42,129 nt of DNA, taken from assembly GCF_018403285.1 (NCBI RefSeq), contig NZ_BOSJ01000028.1, forward strand, positions 1 through 42,129, in the 5' to 3' direction. The notes beneath the pieces are model-generated. The model did not search any database. It was not told where the DNA came from and saw nothing but the letters and a program-made list of their open reading frames with translations. Below are positions 7,295 to 19,063 of the stretch, in pieces (position 1 is the stretch's first letter; each line of letters begins with the position of its first letter). The translations under genes were made by a program, and so were the position numbers. The stretch is from Paenibacillus sp. J45TS6. GTDB lineage: Bacteria > Bacillota > Bacilli > Paenibacillales > Paenibacillaceae.

Positions 7295-8293
7295 CTATGC
7301 CCCTCCTTTACGCATCAGATAGAGAAAATAAGGCCCTCCTACCATCGCCATCACAATACCCGCCGGAATTTCAAGCGGACTAAACATCGATCTGCCGATC
7401 GTATCGGCTATAATCAATACGACAGCCCCCAGCGCTAAGCTAAAAGGAAGGCTGTATTTATAATCCGAACCGATCATCATACGTGCCATGTGTGGAACGA
7501 TGAGACCAACAAAGCCGACAAGCCCAACCATGGAGACGGAGACCGAAGCAAGAAAGACAGCAACAAAAGAAAGCGTAATCCGCACCCGATTTATATTTTG
7601 GCCGAGATTATGTGCTGCTTGTTCTCCAAGCCGTAAAATATTCGCCTGCCGTATGCATAGAAGTGCCATAATCCATCCCGCCGCAGAATAAGGTAGAATC
7701 GTCAGCACCGCATCCATTCCTTTTCCCGATAAACTCCCGTTCATCCATGAGAGCGCAGCGGGTAATTTGTCACTATAGAGAATAGATAGTAGTCCGATGA
7801 CTCCGCCAAAGACGGCATTGACTGCTACCCCTGATAAAATAATGCGAATAGGCGTTATCCCCTGTGTCTTGGTCCAAGCCCATCCATAAACCATTGCCGC
7901 AGCAATCCCTCCGCCGACGATAGCTGCAATGGGAATAAGCGAGGATAACTCCGGTTTCACCAGCATGATAAAAAGTACCGTAACAGCAGCACCGCTGGAA
8001 ACCCCAGTTAGCCCAGGGTCTGCCAGCGGATTATGCATTACGGCTTGAAGCAGCGCACCCGAAACCGCTAGATTGGCTCCGATGATCAGCGCGAGGATCA
8101 CCCGCGGAATACGTATATTCCATAGGATGGTGTTCCATTGTTCACTTCCCGATCCAGTTAAAGTCTGAAGGACTTCTGCAGGAGATAACCTCACGCTTCC
8201 GATGCCGATAGCAAGAATAATAATGATCAGTAAGATGAGATACGTAATTGCAAGAAGTAACTTCCGGCTTCTCTGCTGCCCTATTGTATTCAC
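7295..8293 (-). CDS. hmuU: Heme/iron ABC transporter permease (FecCD family)
   Basis: A 332-residue polytopic protein of the BtuC/FecCD family, with about ten membrane segments. Family signatures include RIPRVILALIIGANLAVSG, MHNPLADPGLTGVSSGAA and GLVGFVGLIVPHMAR, the last near the cytoplasmic coupling helix. A GTG start follows AGGAGG by 11 bases. It is the second gene of the operon, 15 bp after the binding lipoprotein and 2 bp before the ATPase. Substrate choice in this family comes from the binding protein, here IsdE-like, which points to heme. Confidence 0.92.
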   Translation of the reverse strand: MNTIGQQRSRKLLLAITYLILLIIIILAIGIGSVRLSPAEVLQTLTGSGSEQWNTILWNIRIPRVILALIIGANLAVSGALLQAVMHNPLADPGLTGVSSGAAVTVLFIMLVKPELSSLIPIAAIVGGGIAAAMVYGWAWTKTQGITPIRIILSGVAVNAVFGGVIGLLSILYSDKLPAALSWMNGSLSGKGMDAVLTILPYSAAGWIMALLCIRQANILRLGEQAAHNLGQNINRVRITLSFVAVFLASVSVSMVGLVGFVGLIVPHMARMMIGSDYKYSLPFSLALGAVVLIIADTIGRSMFSPLEIPAGIVMAMVGGPYFLYLMRKGGA

Positions 8294-8308
8294 AAGCTCA
8301 TAATCCTC

Positions 8309-9337
8309 CTATTCCCCGTACAAAACGGTGGAAAGTGCTTTATAAGCGTCAGGCGTTTTGGATAGGGAAGCAACACCAAACAAGTTATAATCCAGTGTTT
8401 TCATTTTTCCATTCTTGAAAGCATTCATTTTCTCCCATGCGCCGTTCTTCTTCACATCTTCTTCAAACTTCTTCGCTACCGCTTCAGCATCTCCGTGAGC
8501 CACAAGTAAAATCACGTCCGGATTCGCTTCTACTACACTTTCCATATTAAAAGGAACATACGTCTCGGTGGACTGCATTGTATCCGTAAGTACATTCGTT
8601 GCGCCTAGATTTCTAGCGAGACTTCCAGCAAATGTATCTTCATTCATCAGCATGAGATAATCGGTGGAACCGAATAAGAACATAACAGTGGGTGCATCTT
8701 TTCCTTCTACTGATTTCACAATTTCCGATTCCTGTTCAGCAAAAGAACTCAGCACCTGCTCTGCCTCAGCTTCTTTATCGTAGAGACGTCCTATGGCAAC
8801 TAGTGAAGCTTTGAGTCCATCTAATGAATCAACGGGGAGATATGCTCCCTTTAAACCGGAAGGCTTCAGCATTTTTTCAATGCTGTCTTTAATTGATTCG
8901 GGTGACAGTATTGCATCAGGTGTAAGGCTTGCGATCACTTCGAGATCCGGCTGATGAGATGACCCAACTTTCTGTACATCTTGGTAAGCTGCTGGCAGTT
9001 CACTTTGTGTAGTCGGTACACCTTCTAGCGATAATCCTAAGTCATTAAATAATTCTGTAATGGCTACTGACAAAGTTACAGTCGTACTCGGTGTTTTATT
9101 ATCAAATTGAGACAAAATTTCTTCTACTAATGCTTCGTCTACCGCAACCGTTGCAGCAGCTTCATCTGCTGCTGGAGTAATATCTTCCGATCCCGTTGTT
9201 ACTGTTGTATCTGCGGCTGCTTGCTGCTGAGCATCAGAACTGGTTTCACTGCCGGCCCCTTCCTGATTCCCACACGCCACCATAACAACCATGGTTAAAG
9301 CGATAATTCCTAATTTCAACGACGAAACCTTCTTCAT
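8309..9337 (-). CDS. hmuT: IsdE/HmuT-like heme-binding lipoprotein
   Basis: A 342-residue substrate-binding lipoprotein, with a signal peptide ending in VMVAC (lipidated cysteine C22), a Ser/Thr/Ala/Asp-rich linker to about residue 80, and a class III periplasmic-binding fold. Many segments recall staphylococcal IsdE: GVPTTQSELPAAYQDVQKVG, PDLEVIASLTPDAILS, and AHGDAEAVAKKF. IsdE holds heme with a methionine and a histidine; here the histidine site is kept (H281 in VAHGD), but the methionine site reads GSSHQPDLE, with H128 instead. A bis-histidine heme is therefore possible, though the comparison is by eye. First gene of the operon, behind a promoter with two Fur boxes; GGGGG lies 8 bases upstream of the ATG. 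Confidence 0.87.
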   Translation of the reverse strand: MKKVSSLKLGIIALTMVVMVACGNQEGAGSETSSDAQQQAAADTTVTTGSEDITPAADEAAATVAVDEALVEEILSQFDNKTPSTTVTLSVAITELFNDLGLSLEGVPTTQSELPAAYQDVQKVGSSHQPDLEVIASLTPDAILSPESIKDSIEKMLKPSGLKGAYLPVDSLDGLKASLVAIGRLYDKEAEAEQVLSSFAEQESEIVKSVEGKDAPTVMFLFGSTDYLMLMNEDTFAGSLARNLGATNVLTDTMQSTETYVPFNMESVVEANPDVILLVAHGDAEAVAKKFEEDVKKNGAWEKMNAFKNGKMKTLDYNLFGVASLSKTPDAYKALSTVLYGE

Positions 9338-9386
9338 ACCTTCATGCCCCCTGATTTATTGTTATCTCTCTATGTAGACGAGTAAT

Positions 9387-9401
9387 TGATAATGATTATC
9401 A
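9387..9401. promoter_or_regulatory. Fur box, perfect 7-1-7
   Basis: The 15 bases TGATAATGATTATCA match the Bacillus Fur consensus TGATAATNATTATCA with no mismatch. The site covers the region just downstream of the -10 hexamer and the expected transcription start. Confidence 0.9.
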
Positions 9402-9429
9402 TTATATGTTGGATGATAATGGTTATCAA
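9401..9429 (-). promoter_or_regulatory. Sigma-A promoter of the heme operon
   Basis: On the minus strand TTGATA (9429-9424) and TATAAT (9406-9401) are separated by exactly 17 bp, a near-consensus housekeeping promoter. Transcription would begin near 9394 and run into the lipoprotein gene. Both hexamers lie within or against the Fur boxes, so Fur binding should block RNA polymerase. Confidence 0.85.
9414..9428. promoter_or_regulatory. Second Fur box, one mismatch
   Basis: TGATAATGGTTATCA differs from the 7-1-7 consensus at one base and overlaps the -35 hexamer. Its centre is 27 bp from the centre of the first box, so two Fur dimers could sit across the promoter. Confidence 0.82.
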
Positions 9430-9517
9430 TGGACTTTTTCCGGCTTACCCATGGATTAATCTCACTATGTTTTTATGTTCTTCACACCTGTTCTTTCTCT
9501 GTACATGAATAAAATGC

Positions 9518-9556
9518 AAAAAACCTTCTAACGATGGATTCGTTAGAAGGTTTTTA
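9518..9556 (-). terminator. Terminator of the DUF2628-like gene
   Basis: A perfect 12-bp stem, AACCTTCTAACG (9522-9533) and CGTTAGAAGGTT (9541-9552), has T runs on both strands. It follows the stop codon at 9563 closely and also shields the region from upstream plus-strand transcription. Confidence 0.85.
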
Positions 9557-9562
9557 TGGTGT

Positions 9563-9877
9563 TTACGCTATTCTAGAGATAATGCCATTACTCTCAAGGA
9601 CTACACGGTCGGACTCATTCACAGGGCGATATCCTTTTTCCAAAAGTTCTTTAATATAAATCTTGTTGTAAACAAAAGAAAATACAATGCCACAAACCCA
9701 TGCTCCAAATCCCAGTGTAAAGGATCCAAGAATAGCAGCAAGAATGAACATAATAGCTGCCCACTTTAAATCCCCTCTAAATAATGCAGGAAAGAAACCA
9801 AAGAAAAATGTTGTCCAGCTGAATCCTACTTTAACGTCCTTTGCTACCCCTGCTTCATTAGCTAATACGACTCTCAC
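9563..9877 (-). CDS. Small DUF2628-like membrane protein
   Basis: A 104-residue protein with an aromatic membrane entry (WTTFFFGFFPALFRGDLKWA), a glycine/alanine-rich second segment and a third segment (CGIVFSFVYNKIYIKELLEKGY). The SWTTFFFGFFPALFRGD pattern is typical of DUF2628/HrgC-like small integral membrane proteins with no proven function. A GTG start lies nine bases after GGAG. It forms its own transcription unit with its own terminator. The upstream region holds an unusual inverted repeat, so it may be controlled by a dedicated regulator. Confidence 0.72.
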   Translation of the reverse strand: MRVVLANEAGVAKDVKVGFSWTTFFFGFFPALFRGDLKWAAIMFILAAILGSFTLGFGAWVCGIVFSFVYNKIYIKELLEKGYRPVNESDRVVLESNGIISRIA

Positions 9878-9911
9878 CGTTCCACACTCCTGTTTGTTGT
9901 TAGAAAAGAGC

Positions 9912-9975
9912 TTGTCACTTGGATAAACTGATCTACTTTTTATCTATATAGGTCTTATGTATTACTAAGTGACAA
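9912..9975. repeat. Split 9-bp inverted repeat upstream of the DUF2628-like gene
   Basis: TTGTCACTT (9912-9920) and AAGTGACAA (9967-9975) are exact inverse complements separated by 46 bp. They flank a possible minus-strand promoter (TTGTCA, 19 bp, TATATA), so a regulator binding both halves is conceivable. The rest of the 9976-10128 stretch shows only AT-rich sequence with no gene that I can support. Confidence 0.4.
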
Positions 9976-10124
9976 ATCACATCTTTTCATCTAGTCAATT
10001 ATTCCTAATATATCGGTTCATTACATGGATAATTTTAGAGATATCTCAATGATTTATTATAAATATGTAAAATTATATCAGCTTCTCCTGCATATTTTCA
10101 TTCCCATCAGGCTCTCGGAACTAT

Positions 10125-10193
10125 AAAAATCCCTCATCATCATCCACGTTTGCGTGTTTGTAAACATCTCAATCAGCGGATAAGCTGAGGGAT
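10125..10193 (-). terminator. Possible long-loop terminator of the CPCC gene
   Basis: ATCCCTCA (10129-10136) pairs with TGAGGGAT (10186-10193); the large loop holds a smaller hairpin. On the minus strand the stem runs into TTTTTATAG. It starts about 40 bp after the stop at 10231. Confidence 0.5.
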
Positions 10194-10230
10194 CCCTTAG
10201 AATTATATTGTTTTTTTGAGTTTATCTTAC

Positions 10231-10800
10231 CTATTTTTTATACTTGATTGTGCCGAGAGCTGCTTCCTGTTTAAATACTTCTTCCCACTTCTTATCGGTT
10301 CCTAATGAAATTCCTTCAGTAGCCCAATTTTCCGGTTTCTCAAGCTGATCATAGGCTTCCATAAGCCGCTTGTTAGCATGAATAACCGCTTCTCTCTTCT
10401 GTGATTTCAAGACTTTATTATCATGGTAACCAAGGAAATGTTGCTTAAAAATCCCTCTCGCTGCGGTAAGCGAATACTCCTGATTAGCCCCGCCCCATAC
10501 CTTGTCAGCCTGGTCATCTCGCTGGCCATCGTCTTCCCAGCCGCAAAGTATACAAACCTCATATCCATAATTCTGGATTTCTAGTGTAGGATAACCACAA
10601 CATGGACAAGGGAATCGTTTCGGATCTATTTCTTCTTCATCATAGTCATAGAACTCCTCATCCTCCATCCACTTTGCTGCCTCTCTTCTAGAAGATATTT
10701 CTGTATCAATCACTAGCGGAAGCCAGAGAAACGTACCTATTAGAAAATGAACAACCTTACTCCCCTTTTTGCCAACCATTTGATTCAACATGCGTTTCAT
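10231..10800 (-). CDS. CPCC family cysteine-rich protein
   Basis: A 189-residue protein. Its centre carries the motif that names the family, CPCCGYPTLE (about 65-74), followed by CILCGWEDDGQRDD, so four cysteines in two pairs that probably bind zinc. An N-terminal hydrophobic stretch (about 17-31) is followed by an acidic patch (DEEFYDYDEEEIDP). The usual CPCC domain is shorter; extra sequence at both ends makes this a longer variant. Function is unknown for the family, although related domains occur in toxin-immunity-like contexts. The ribosome binding site (AGGGA) is poor. It stands alone between two terminators. Confidence 0.75.
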   Translation of the reverse strand: MKRMLNQMVGKKGSKVVHFLIGTFLWLPLVIDTEISSRREAAKWMEDEEFYDYDEEEIDPKRFPCPCCGYPTLEIQNYGYEVCILCGWEDDGQRDDQADKVWGGANQEYSLTAARGIFKQHFLGYHDNKVLKSQKREAVIHANKRLMEAYDQLEKPENWATEGISLGTDKKWEEVFKQEAALGTIKYKK

Positions 10801-10928
10801 TCCCTAGTGATTAATCATGCTGCGCTAACATTCTACAGAAACCGGTTCATATTCACCATGAATAAAATGGAATTTCGTTTTCAAAATAGTTCTCGCTGAG
10901 GTTCTATAATGGGATCAGTCGATCAAAA

Positions 10929-10972
10929 GTAAAACAACAGCGATTCTCCAAATAGGAAAATCGCTGTTGTTG
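10929..10972 (-). terminator. Terminator of the beta-glucoside operon
   Basis: A perfect 13-bp stem (10933-10945 with 10960-10972) is followed on the minus strand by TTTTACTTTT. It lies just after the stop of the GH1 gene at 10996. Confidence 0.85.
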
Positions 10973-10995
10973 TTACACTTCAGAAACGGGGTGAA

Positions 10996-14441
<3,446 letters not shown>

Positions 14442-14445
<4 letters not shown>

Positions 14446-14470
14446 TCGCCTGCTTTACCAGTAACAATCC
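14442..14470 (-). promoter_or_regulatory. RAT site, RNA target of LicT
   Basis: The 29 bases read on the minus strand as GGATTGTTACTG, five variable bases, GCAGGC and then GATACC. This fits the ribonucleic antiterminator consensus of the BglG/SacY/LicT family. It lies just downstream of the promoter and overlaps the 5' arm of the terminator. Confidence 0.93.
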
Positions 14471-14491
14471 TGTTGTTTAGGTTGTGCCTTT

Positions 14492-14520
14492 AATATAATC
14501 GATTAAGAAAGCGCATGCAA
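14492..14520 (-). promoter_or_regulatory. Promoter of bglP-bglH with overlapping cre-like site
   Basis: TTGCAT (14520-14515), 17 bp, TATATT (14497-14492). A CcpA site fits at 14506-14520: TTGCATGCGCTTTCT departs from the WTGNAANCGNWNNCW consensus at one base only. Because it covers the -35 hexamer, glucose repression by CcpA is expected on top of LicT control. Confidence 0.72.
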
Positions 14521-14543
14521 CAGGTTTTTTATTCCAGTTCCTT

Positions 14544-15398
14544 TTACAAGTCAATTCCACTTCTTGAAGTTACCCGCTGTATATGAATCGTTAAATATAC
14601 TTTTTCATCAATCGTCATAGCGCTTTCATACTCGGTCTCCAAATAATGATTGATTCGATTCATACACTCAAACGCAGTGGGGTACTTCTCTTTAACCTGG
14701 TCGTAAAGAAAATTGTCACCCGATGCCGATTTCTCCTGCTCTCCACTTAGCATCCGTTGCAGGAAAAACTGTAAATGGGTAATAAAGCGAGAATAATTAA
14801 ATGAGTTCTCATCAAGTTTCAGCTGATAATAATCTGACACAAGATTTACAATATCACTCATAGCCTTGGTCACTTCAACTGTTTTCTGCATTCCTTGACT
14901 GTCTTGGCGCGCATTAACAAAATGCATGGCAATAAAACTCGCTTCATCCTGGTCCATTTCAATGTCAAAGTATTTCTTAATCAAAAGCAGCGCATTTTGA
15001 CCAATTGCAAATTCCTTAGGATAGAATTTTTTGATCTGCCAGAACAACGCATTCTTGAGATTCATCGATTTTTTATAGCGGGCAACCGCAAATTGGATAT
15101 GGTCAATTAAGGTAATATAAATATTATCATTAAAAATATTTCCCATTTCTGATTTTGCATAGCTTATAATTTCATCAGCCAAAGAGAAATAAGTGACAGA
15201 TGTCTCGCCAATAAGATCAATCAATTTCTGAGGTACTTTCTCTGGCTTCAGCATAAAGGTCTTTTCGATTTTATCTTCGTCAACTTTTTGTCCTGCCTTC
15301 TTCTTGAAGCCCAGACCATTGCCAATCACGATGTATTCGTGACCAACCTGATCCTCAACACGAATAACGTTGTTATTGAAGATTTGCCGAATGATCAT
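14544..15398 (-). CDS. licT: LicT-type transcription antiterminator
   Basis: A 284-residue BglG-family protein. Residues 1-55 form the RNA-binding domain (co-antiterminator) with NNNVIRVEDQVGHEYIVIGNGLGF; two PTS regulation domains follow (about 65-170 and 172-280), with conserved histidines in LIDHIQFAVARYK, IAMHFVNARQ, FITHLQFFLQR and LTIHIQR. When phosphorylated by HPr and not by BglP, the dimer binds the RAT RNA and lets polymerase read into bglP-bglH. GAGGAG precedes the ATG. The gene lies just upstream of its target on the same strand and probably has its own promoter. Confidence 0.93.
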   Translation of the reverse strand: MIIRQIFNNNVIRVEDQVGHEYIVIGNGLGFKKKAGQKVDEDKIEKTFMLKPEKVPQKLIDLIGETSVTYFSLADEIISYAKSEMGNIFNDNIYITLIDHIQFAVARYKKSMNLKNALFWQIKKFYPKEFAIGQNALLLIKKYFDIEMDQDEASFIAMHFVNARQDSQGMQKTVEVTKAMSDIVNLVSDYYQLKLDENSFNYSRFITHLQFFLQRMLSGEQEKSASGDNFLYDQVKEKYPTAFECMNRINHYLETEYESAMTIDEKVYLTIHIQRVTSRSGIDL

Positions 15399-15619
15399 GG
15401 TGTATTCATTCTCCTCTTTTTCAGTTCAATTCTATGCGTAAATGCTTTAAGTAAGATAACACAGCTTCCAACAGCGATTCAATATACAATGATTTCTTTG
15501 CCTCTATCCTATACAATTAACAATTTTTCATAAGAATAAACCCTTATTGGGGGTTGTTTTTTAGGATTCAGGCAACAATAGATCGGTATTATTTGCCTTA
15601 AAGTACAGAATATATAACG

Positions 15620-15656
15620 CAAAACCGCCCTTCCAGCTATAGCTGAAAGGACGGTT
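15620..15656 (-). terminator. Hairpin terminator of the Na/Pi cotransporter gene
   Basis: A 16-bp stem with G-U wobbles (15623-15638 with 15641-15656) starts 9 bp after the stop codon at 15666. On the minus strand it runs into TTTTGCGTT, a short U-tract, so termination may be incomplete. Confidence 0.65.
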
Positions 15657-15665
15657 CCTTCTTCT

Positions 15666-17285
15666 CTAGTGCTGTTCGTGAAGCACGAACTGAGCAATAT
15701 TTTTACAATGATCTCCGATGCGCTCAAGGTTCGTTAGCAAGTCCAAATAAATGGTTCCTGCACCGCTTGAGCATACGTTTTGGTTTAGACGAATGATGTG
15801 ATTTTTGCGGAACACAACTTCAAGGTCATCTAATTTCGTTTCCAGTTCCAACACGGCTTTAGCTGCCTCGGTGTCCTGTCCTTCCAGTGCAACGAGCGCC
15901 TTCTCTACCGTCTGATCTGCCACTTCCATCATTTCCTGCAGCTCTTTCGTAGCCGCTTCCGAGAACAAAATCTTGTTATTAATGCTGAACTCCGCAAGCT
16001 CTACTACATTCTCTGCATGGTCGCCGATCCGCTCAATATCACTAACCGTTTGAAACCAGCCAGAAGCTTTTTCTGACTCCCCTGCCGGCAGTGCGTTCTT
16101 CTGGTGGATTCGAATGATATAATCCGTAATTTTGCGATTCAGCTCATTAATAAGCTCTTCCTTTTGCAAAGCTAGGTCAGCATATTTCGTATCCCGATCA
16201 AAGAAATACTTCGTTGCATCCTGCAAAGACTCTCTCGCATACTGACCCATACGCACAATTTCATGCTGAGCTTGTCCTAATGCGACAGCTGGTGTTGCAA
16301 GTAGACGATCATCGAGATAGATCGGTTTAAACTGAATCTCATCCATCTTGCCTGGAATGACTTTGGTTACAATCCATGCCAGTACAGGAATTAGCGGCAG
16401 GAAGATAAGGGTGTTCGTCACGTTAAACAATCCGTGGGCATACGCAATCTGCATCCGAATATTCACGCCTTCTCCAAGCCACAGTACTACCCAGAGTACG
16501 ACAGGCAGCAGAAGCGTGAAGATAATGGCTCCGCAAACGTTAAAAATAACGTGTACTAACGCCGTACGTCTTGCTGCGATCGACGCACCAATAGATGCGA
16601 GTACCGCTGTAATCGTTGTACCGATATTATCACCAAACAGGATCGGCAAAGATCCGCTGAGACTGATCATCCCTTCATCCGCAATAGTCTGCAGAATTCC
16701 GATCGTTGCACTTGAACTCTGTACGACCATCGTAAAGATGGTACCGACAAGAAGTCCCAGTACAGGCTGATCTGCCATTTGAATCATAAAATCAGTAAAA
16801 GCCGGCAATTCCCTAAGCGGTTTCACTCCACCACTCATGGTAGATAGTCCAAGGAACAACATCCCGAAACCAAAGATTACTTGGCCAATGTATTGAAATT
16901 TCTTCTTATTCAGGAAAAATAAAAAGAAGGCACCCACTGCAATAATAGGCAGAGCATACTCTTCAATTTTGATCCCGACGATAAAAGCAGTCATCGTTGT
17001 ACCGATATTCGCACCAAGTACAACCCCAATTGCTTGTCTAAGTGTCATAAGTCCAGCGTTTACAAGTCCAATTGCCATTACTGTCGTCCCAGAAGAGGAC
17101 TGAATTAAACAAGTAACGATAATTCCAACTAGAACGCCCAATATCGGATTTGTGGTGTACTTTTCCAAAATCCCGCGCATTTTGTCTCCGGCTGATTTTT
17201 GCAGTCCGTCTGACATAAATTTGATACCAAATAGAAAGATGCCGAGTCCCCCGACAAACTTAAACAATATCTCTTGCCAATCCAA
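15666..17285 (-). CDS. Na+/phosphate cotransporter family protein with C-terminal PhoU domain
   Basis: A protein of about 539 residues. The N-terminal 310 residues have two inverted PNaS repeats, each with the QSSS substrate motif (CLIQSSSGTTVMAIGLV and MVVQSSSATIGILQTI) and GANIGTT or GDNIGTT. Residues about 330-535 form a PhoU-like helical bundle (ERIGDHAENVVE and NLERIGDHCKNIAQ). The family is annotated as Na/Pi symport; for bacterial PhoU-fused members the role may be phosphate export or homeostasis. The TTG start at 17285 follows GAGGGAGG; another TTG lies at 17321 with a poorer site. It is an independent transcription unit, and no Pho box was recognised. Confidence 0.85.
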   Translation of the reverse strand: MDWQEILFKFVGGLGIFLFGIKFMSDGLQKSAGDKMRGILEKYTTNPILGVLVGIIVTCLIQSSSGTTVMAIGLVNAGLMTLRQAIGVVLGANIGTTMTAFIVGIKIEEYALPIIAVGAFFLFFLNKKKFQYIGQVIFGFGMLFLGLSTMSGGVKPLRELPAFTDFMIQMADQPVLGLLVGTIFTMVVQSSSATIGILQTIADEGMISLSGSLPILFGDNIGTTITAVLASIGASIAARRTALVHVIFNVCGAIIFTLLLPVVLWVVLWLGEGVNIRMQIAYAHGLFNVTNTLIFLPLIPVLAWIVTKVIPGKMDEIQFKPIYLDDRLLATPAVALGQAQHEIVRMGQYARESLQDATKYFFDRDTKYADLALQKEELINELNRKITDYIIRIHQKNALPAGESEKASGWFQTVSDIERIGDHAENVVELAEFSINNKILFSEAATKELQEMMEVADQTVEKALVALEGQDTEAAKAVLELETKLDDLEVVFRKNHIIRLNQNVCSSGAGTIYLDLLTNLERIGDHCKNIAQFVLHEQH

Positions 17286-17454
17286 TATATGAAAGCCTCC
17301 CTCAGTTATTGGTCCGTCCAAACCTTTTTTAATTTATCATACTCACGAATCGAAATGAATAATTCAAGTTTAGACATTTTATGATATTTTTAGTACAGAA
17401 TAAGGAAAATACTTAAGATGTTTCTAATATGAGTGTGAGAAATGTTATTGAATA

Positions 17455-17488
17455 CAAAAAAAGAGAGCTGACAACTCAGCCCTCTCCA
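17455..17488 (-). terminator. Terminator of the MATE gene
   Basis: On the minus strand GAGAGGGCTGA pairs with TCAGCTCTC around a GTTG loop (17462-17487), followed by seven to eight T. It begins about 15 bp after the stop codon at 17503. Confidence 0.85.
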
Positions 17489-17502
17489 ATGAAAATATCA
17501 GA

Positions 17503-18897
17503 TTAGATCAGTTTACGACGATACCATTTGTCCCCGCGGAAACGAATCCAGAAAATCACTCCACGAACGCTCCATTCAGTGACCATAGCAATCCATACCC
17601 CCATGATCCCAAGTCCAAGCGTAATTCCTAGGAAATATCCTAAGAATACACGGAGAACCCACATCGACAGTAAAGAAGTTAAGGAGGTGAAGTTCGAATC
17701 CCCAGCCGCACGCAGTGCAGAAGGAAGGATAAAACTAATTGACCAGAAAATCGGCTGAACAATCGCAATCAGCAGTGTGAGTGCAAAGATATCAGGTACA
17801 ATCTCAGCCGGCGGCGAGAATAAGCCGACGATGAACGGAAACAGCGGAATGATAATAGCAGCTACCAAAATAAAGAACGCGGTCGACAAGCCGATAAATG
17901 ACTTAATAAATTTCCTTGCATCCGGTATACTCCCATTACCAATACATTGCCCAACTACGGTGACAATGGCGATACTAAGCGCGCTGCCCCCAATTTGGAA
18001 CAGCAGTGATATGGAGCCGCTGATTGCATTTACGGTAATTGCTAAAGTTCCAAGCTGAACAATAAACGTCTGAGTGAGCAGTTTCCCGCCGTTAAAGAAC
18101 ATTTGCTCAGCGGCAAATGGAATTCCAACCGCCATAATCCTTTTGAGGATTGAAAAATCCAGTTTTAGAGCTTCTTTAATCTTGTATTTTAAAGTCTGAT
18201 TTATTTTGATCAAATAATACATCGAGATACACATGCCCAGCACCCGTGCTGTGATCATGGAAATAACAAGACCTATAATTCCCATATCGAATACAGTAAT
18301 AAGCAAAATATTCAGTCCAAGATACGTAAGGTTCATGATGAGTGACAATCCTAGGCAAGCCTTCGTCTCCGCTACCCCGCGTAGAACACCGGTTACGGCC
18401 TGAAATATCGCAATAAACGGATAAGAAATACAGCTGCCTATAAGAAAGACTCGAGCATTCTCGAATACTTCTGCTTCCGCCTTACCAAATAACAGATTAA
18501 GAATAGGGGTATGAAAAGTAATAACGAGCCCGCATATAACTACGGAAAGTATCGCTACTGCCGTAATGGCTTGTGTAGCCGATTTCGATACCATCTCCTC
18601 ATTACCGCTCCCCTTATACTGAGCAACAATGACGGTTCCCCCTGTGGCTACCGCAACAAATACGTTAACGAGGAAAATATTGATCGAATCGACCATACTT
18701 ACGGCACTTACCGCAGCAACGCCGGATGATGCAATCATCGCTGTATTTAACAGGGCCATTAAAATAATAAAAGCCTGATCCACAAATATCGGAATAATAA
18801 TCGCGATAATTTGCCTGAAATCAAGCGTCTTTCCAGTAAAATATTTATTCAAGAAGGTATTAGATTTTTCTTTATACATAGGAAGTGGATTACTCAA
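17503..18897 (-). CDS. MATE family multidrug exporter
   Basis: A 464-residue protein with two bundles of six membrane segments. The MATE landmark FVDQAFIILMALLNTAMIASSGVAAVSAVSMVDSI opens it; the second half has AVGIPFAAEQMFFNGG and the GQCIGNG turn. It is of the NorM/DinF type, expected to expel cationic drugs or dyes in exchange for Na+ or H+. The start is uncertain: the TTG at 18897 has AGAGATGA upstream, while the ATG at 18879 lacks a good site. It is divergent from the tetR gene, with about 165 bp between them, so the TetR protein could also influence it, though its promoter has no copy of the operator. Confidence 0.85.
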   Translation of the reverse strand: MSNPLPMYKEKSNTFLNKYFTGKTLDFRQIIAIIIPIFVDQAFIILMALLNTAMIASSGVAAVSAVSMVDSINIFLVNVFVAVATGGTVIVAQYKGSGNEEMVSKSATQAITAVAILSVVICGLVITFHTPILNLLFGKAEAEVFENARVFLIGSCISYPFIAIFQAVTGVLRGVAETKACLGLSLIMNLTYLGLNILLITVFDMGIIGLVISMITARVLGMCISMYYLIKINQTLKYKIKEALKLDFSILKRIMAVGIPFAAEQMFFNGGKLLTQTFIVQLGTLAITVNAISGSISLLFQIGGSALSIAIVTVVGQCIGNGSIPDARKFIKSFIGLSTAFFILVAAIIIPLFPFIVGLFSPPAEIVPDIFALTLLIAIVQPIFWSISFILPSALRAAGDSNFTSLTSLLSMWVLRVFLGYFLGITLGLGIMGVWIAMVTEWSVRGVIFWIRFRGDKWYRRKLI

Positions 18898-18998
18898 AGG
18901 ATAATCATCTCTTTTTCATTGTATTTACAACATCGCCCAATAGTATAGCATGATTTTGTGAGTATGGGTTGTGAAGTATTTCTTTTTTATAATAATGA

Positions 18999-19027
18999 TT
19001 GCAGAAAGTCCAGTTTTCGACTATACT
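18999..19027 (+). promoter_or_regulatory. Promoter of the tetR gene
   Basis: TTGCAG (18999-19004), exactly 17 bp, TATACT (19022-19027). Transcription would begin near 19034. This rules out the longest reading frame of the tetR gene, which would start at 18971. Confidence 0.8.
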
Positions 19028-19045
19028 TTCGTTATTCCAATAAAA

Positions 19046-19061
19046 GTAAACAGGTGTTCAT
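19046..19061. promoter_or_regulatory. Operator copy 1 of the TetR regulator
   Basis: GTAAACAGGTGTTCAT is an imperfect palindrome with core AACA-N2-TGTT. It lies between the transcription start and the ATG of tetR. Its inverse complement reappears with one change upstream of the MMPL gene, which makes an operator very likely and implies autoregulation. Confidence 0.75.
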
Positions 19062-19063
19062 TA

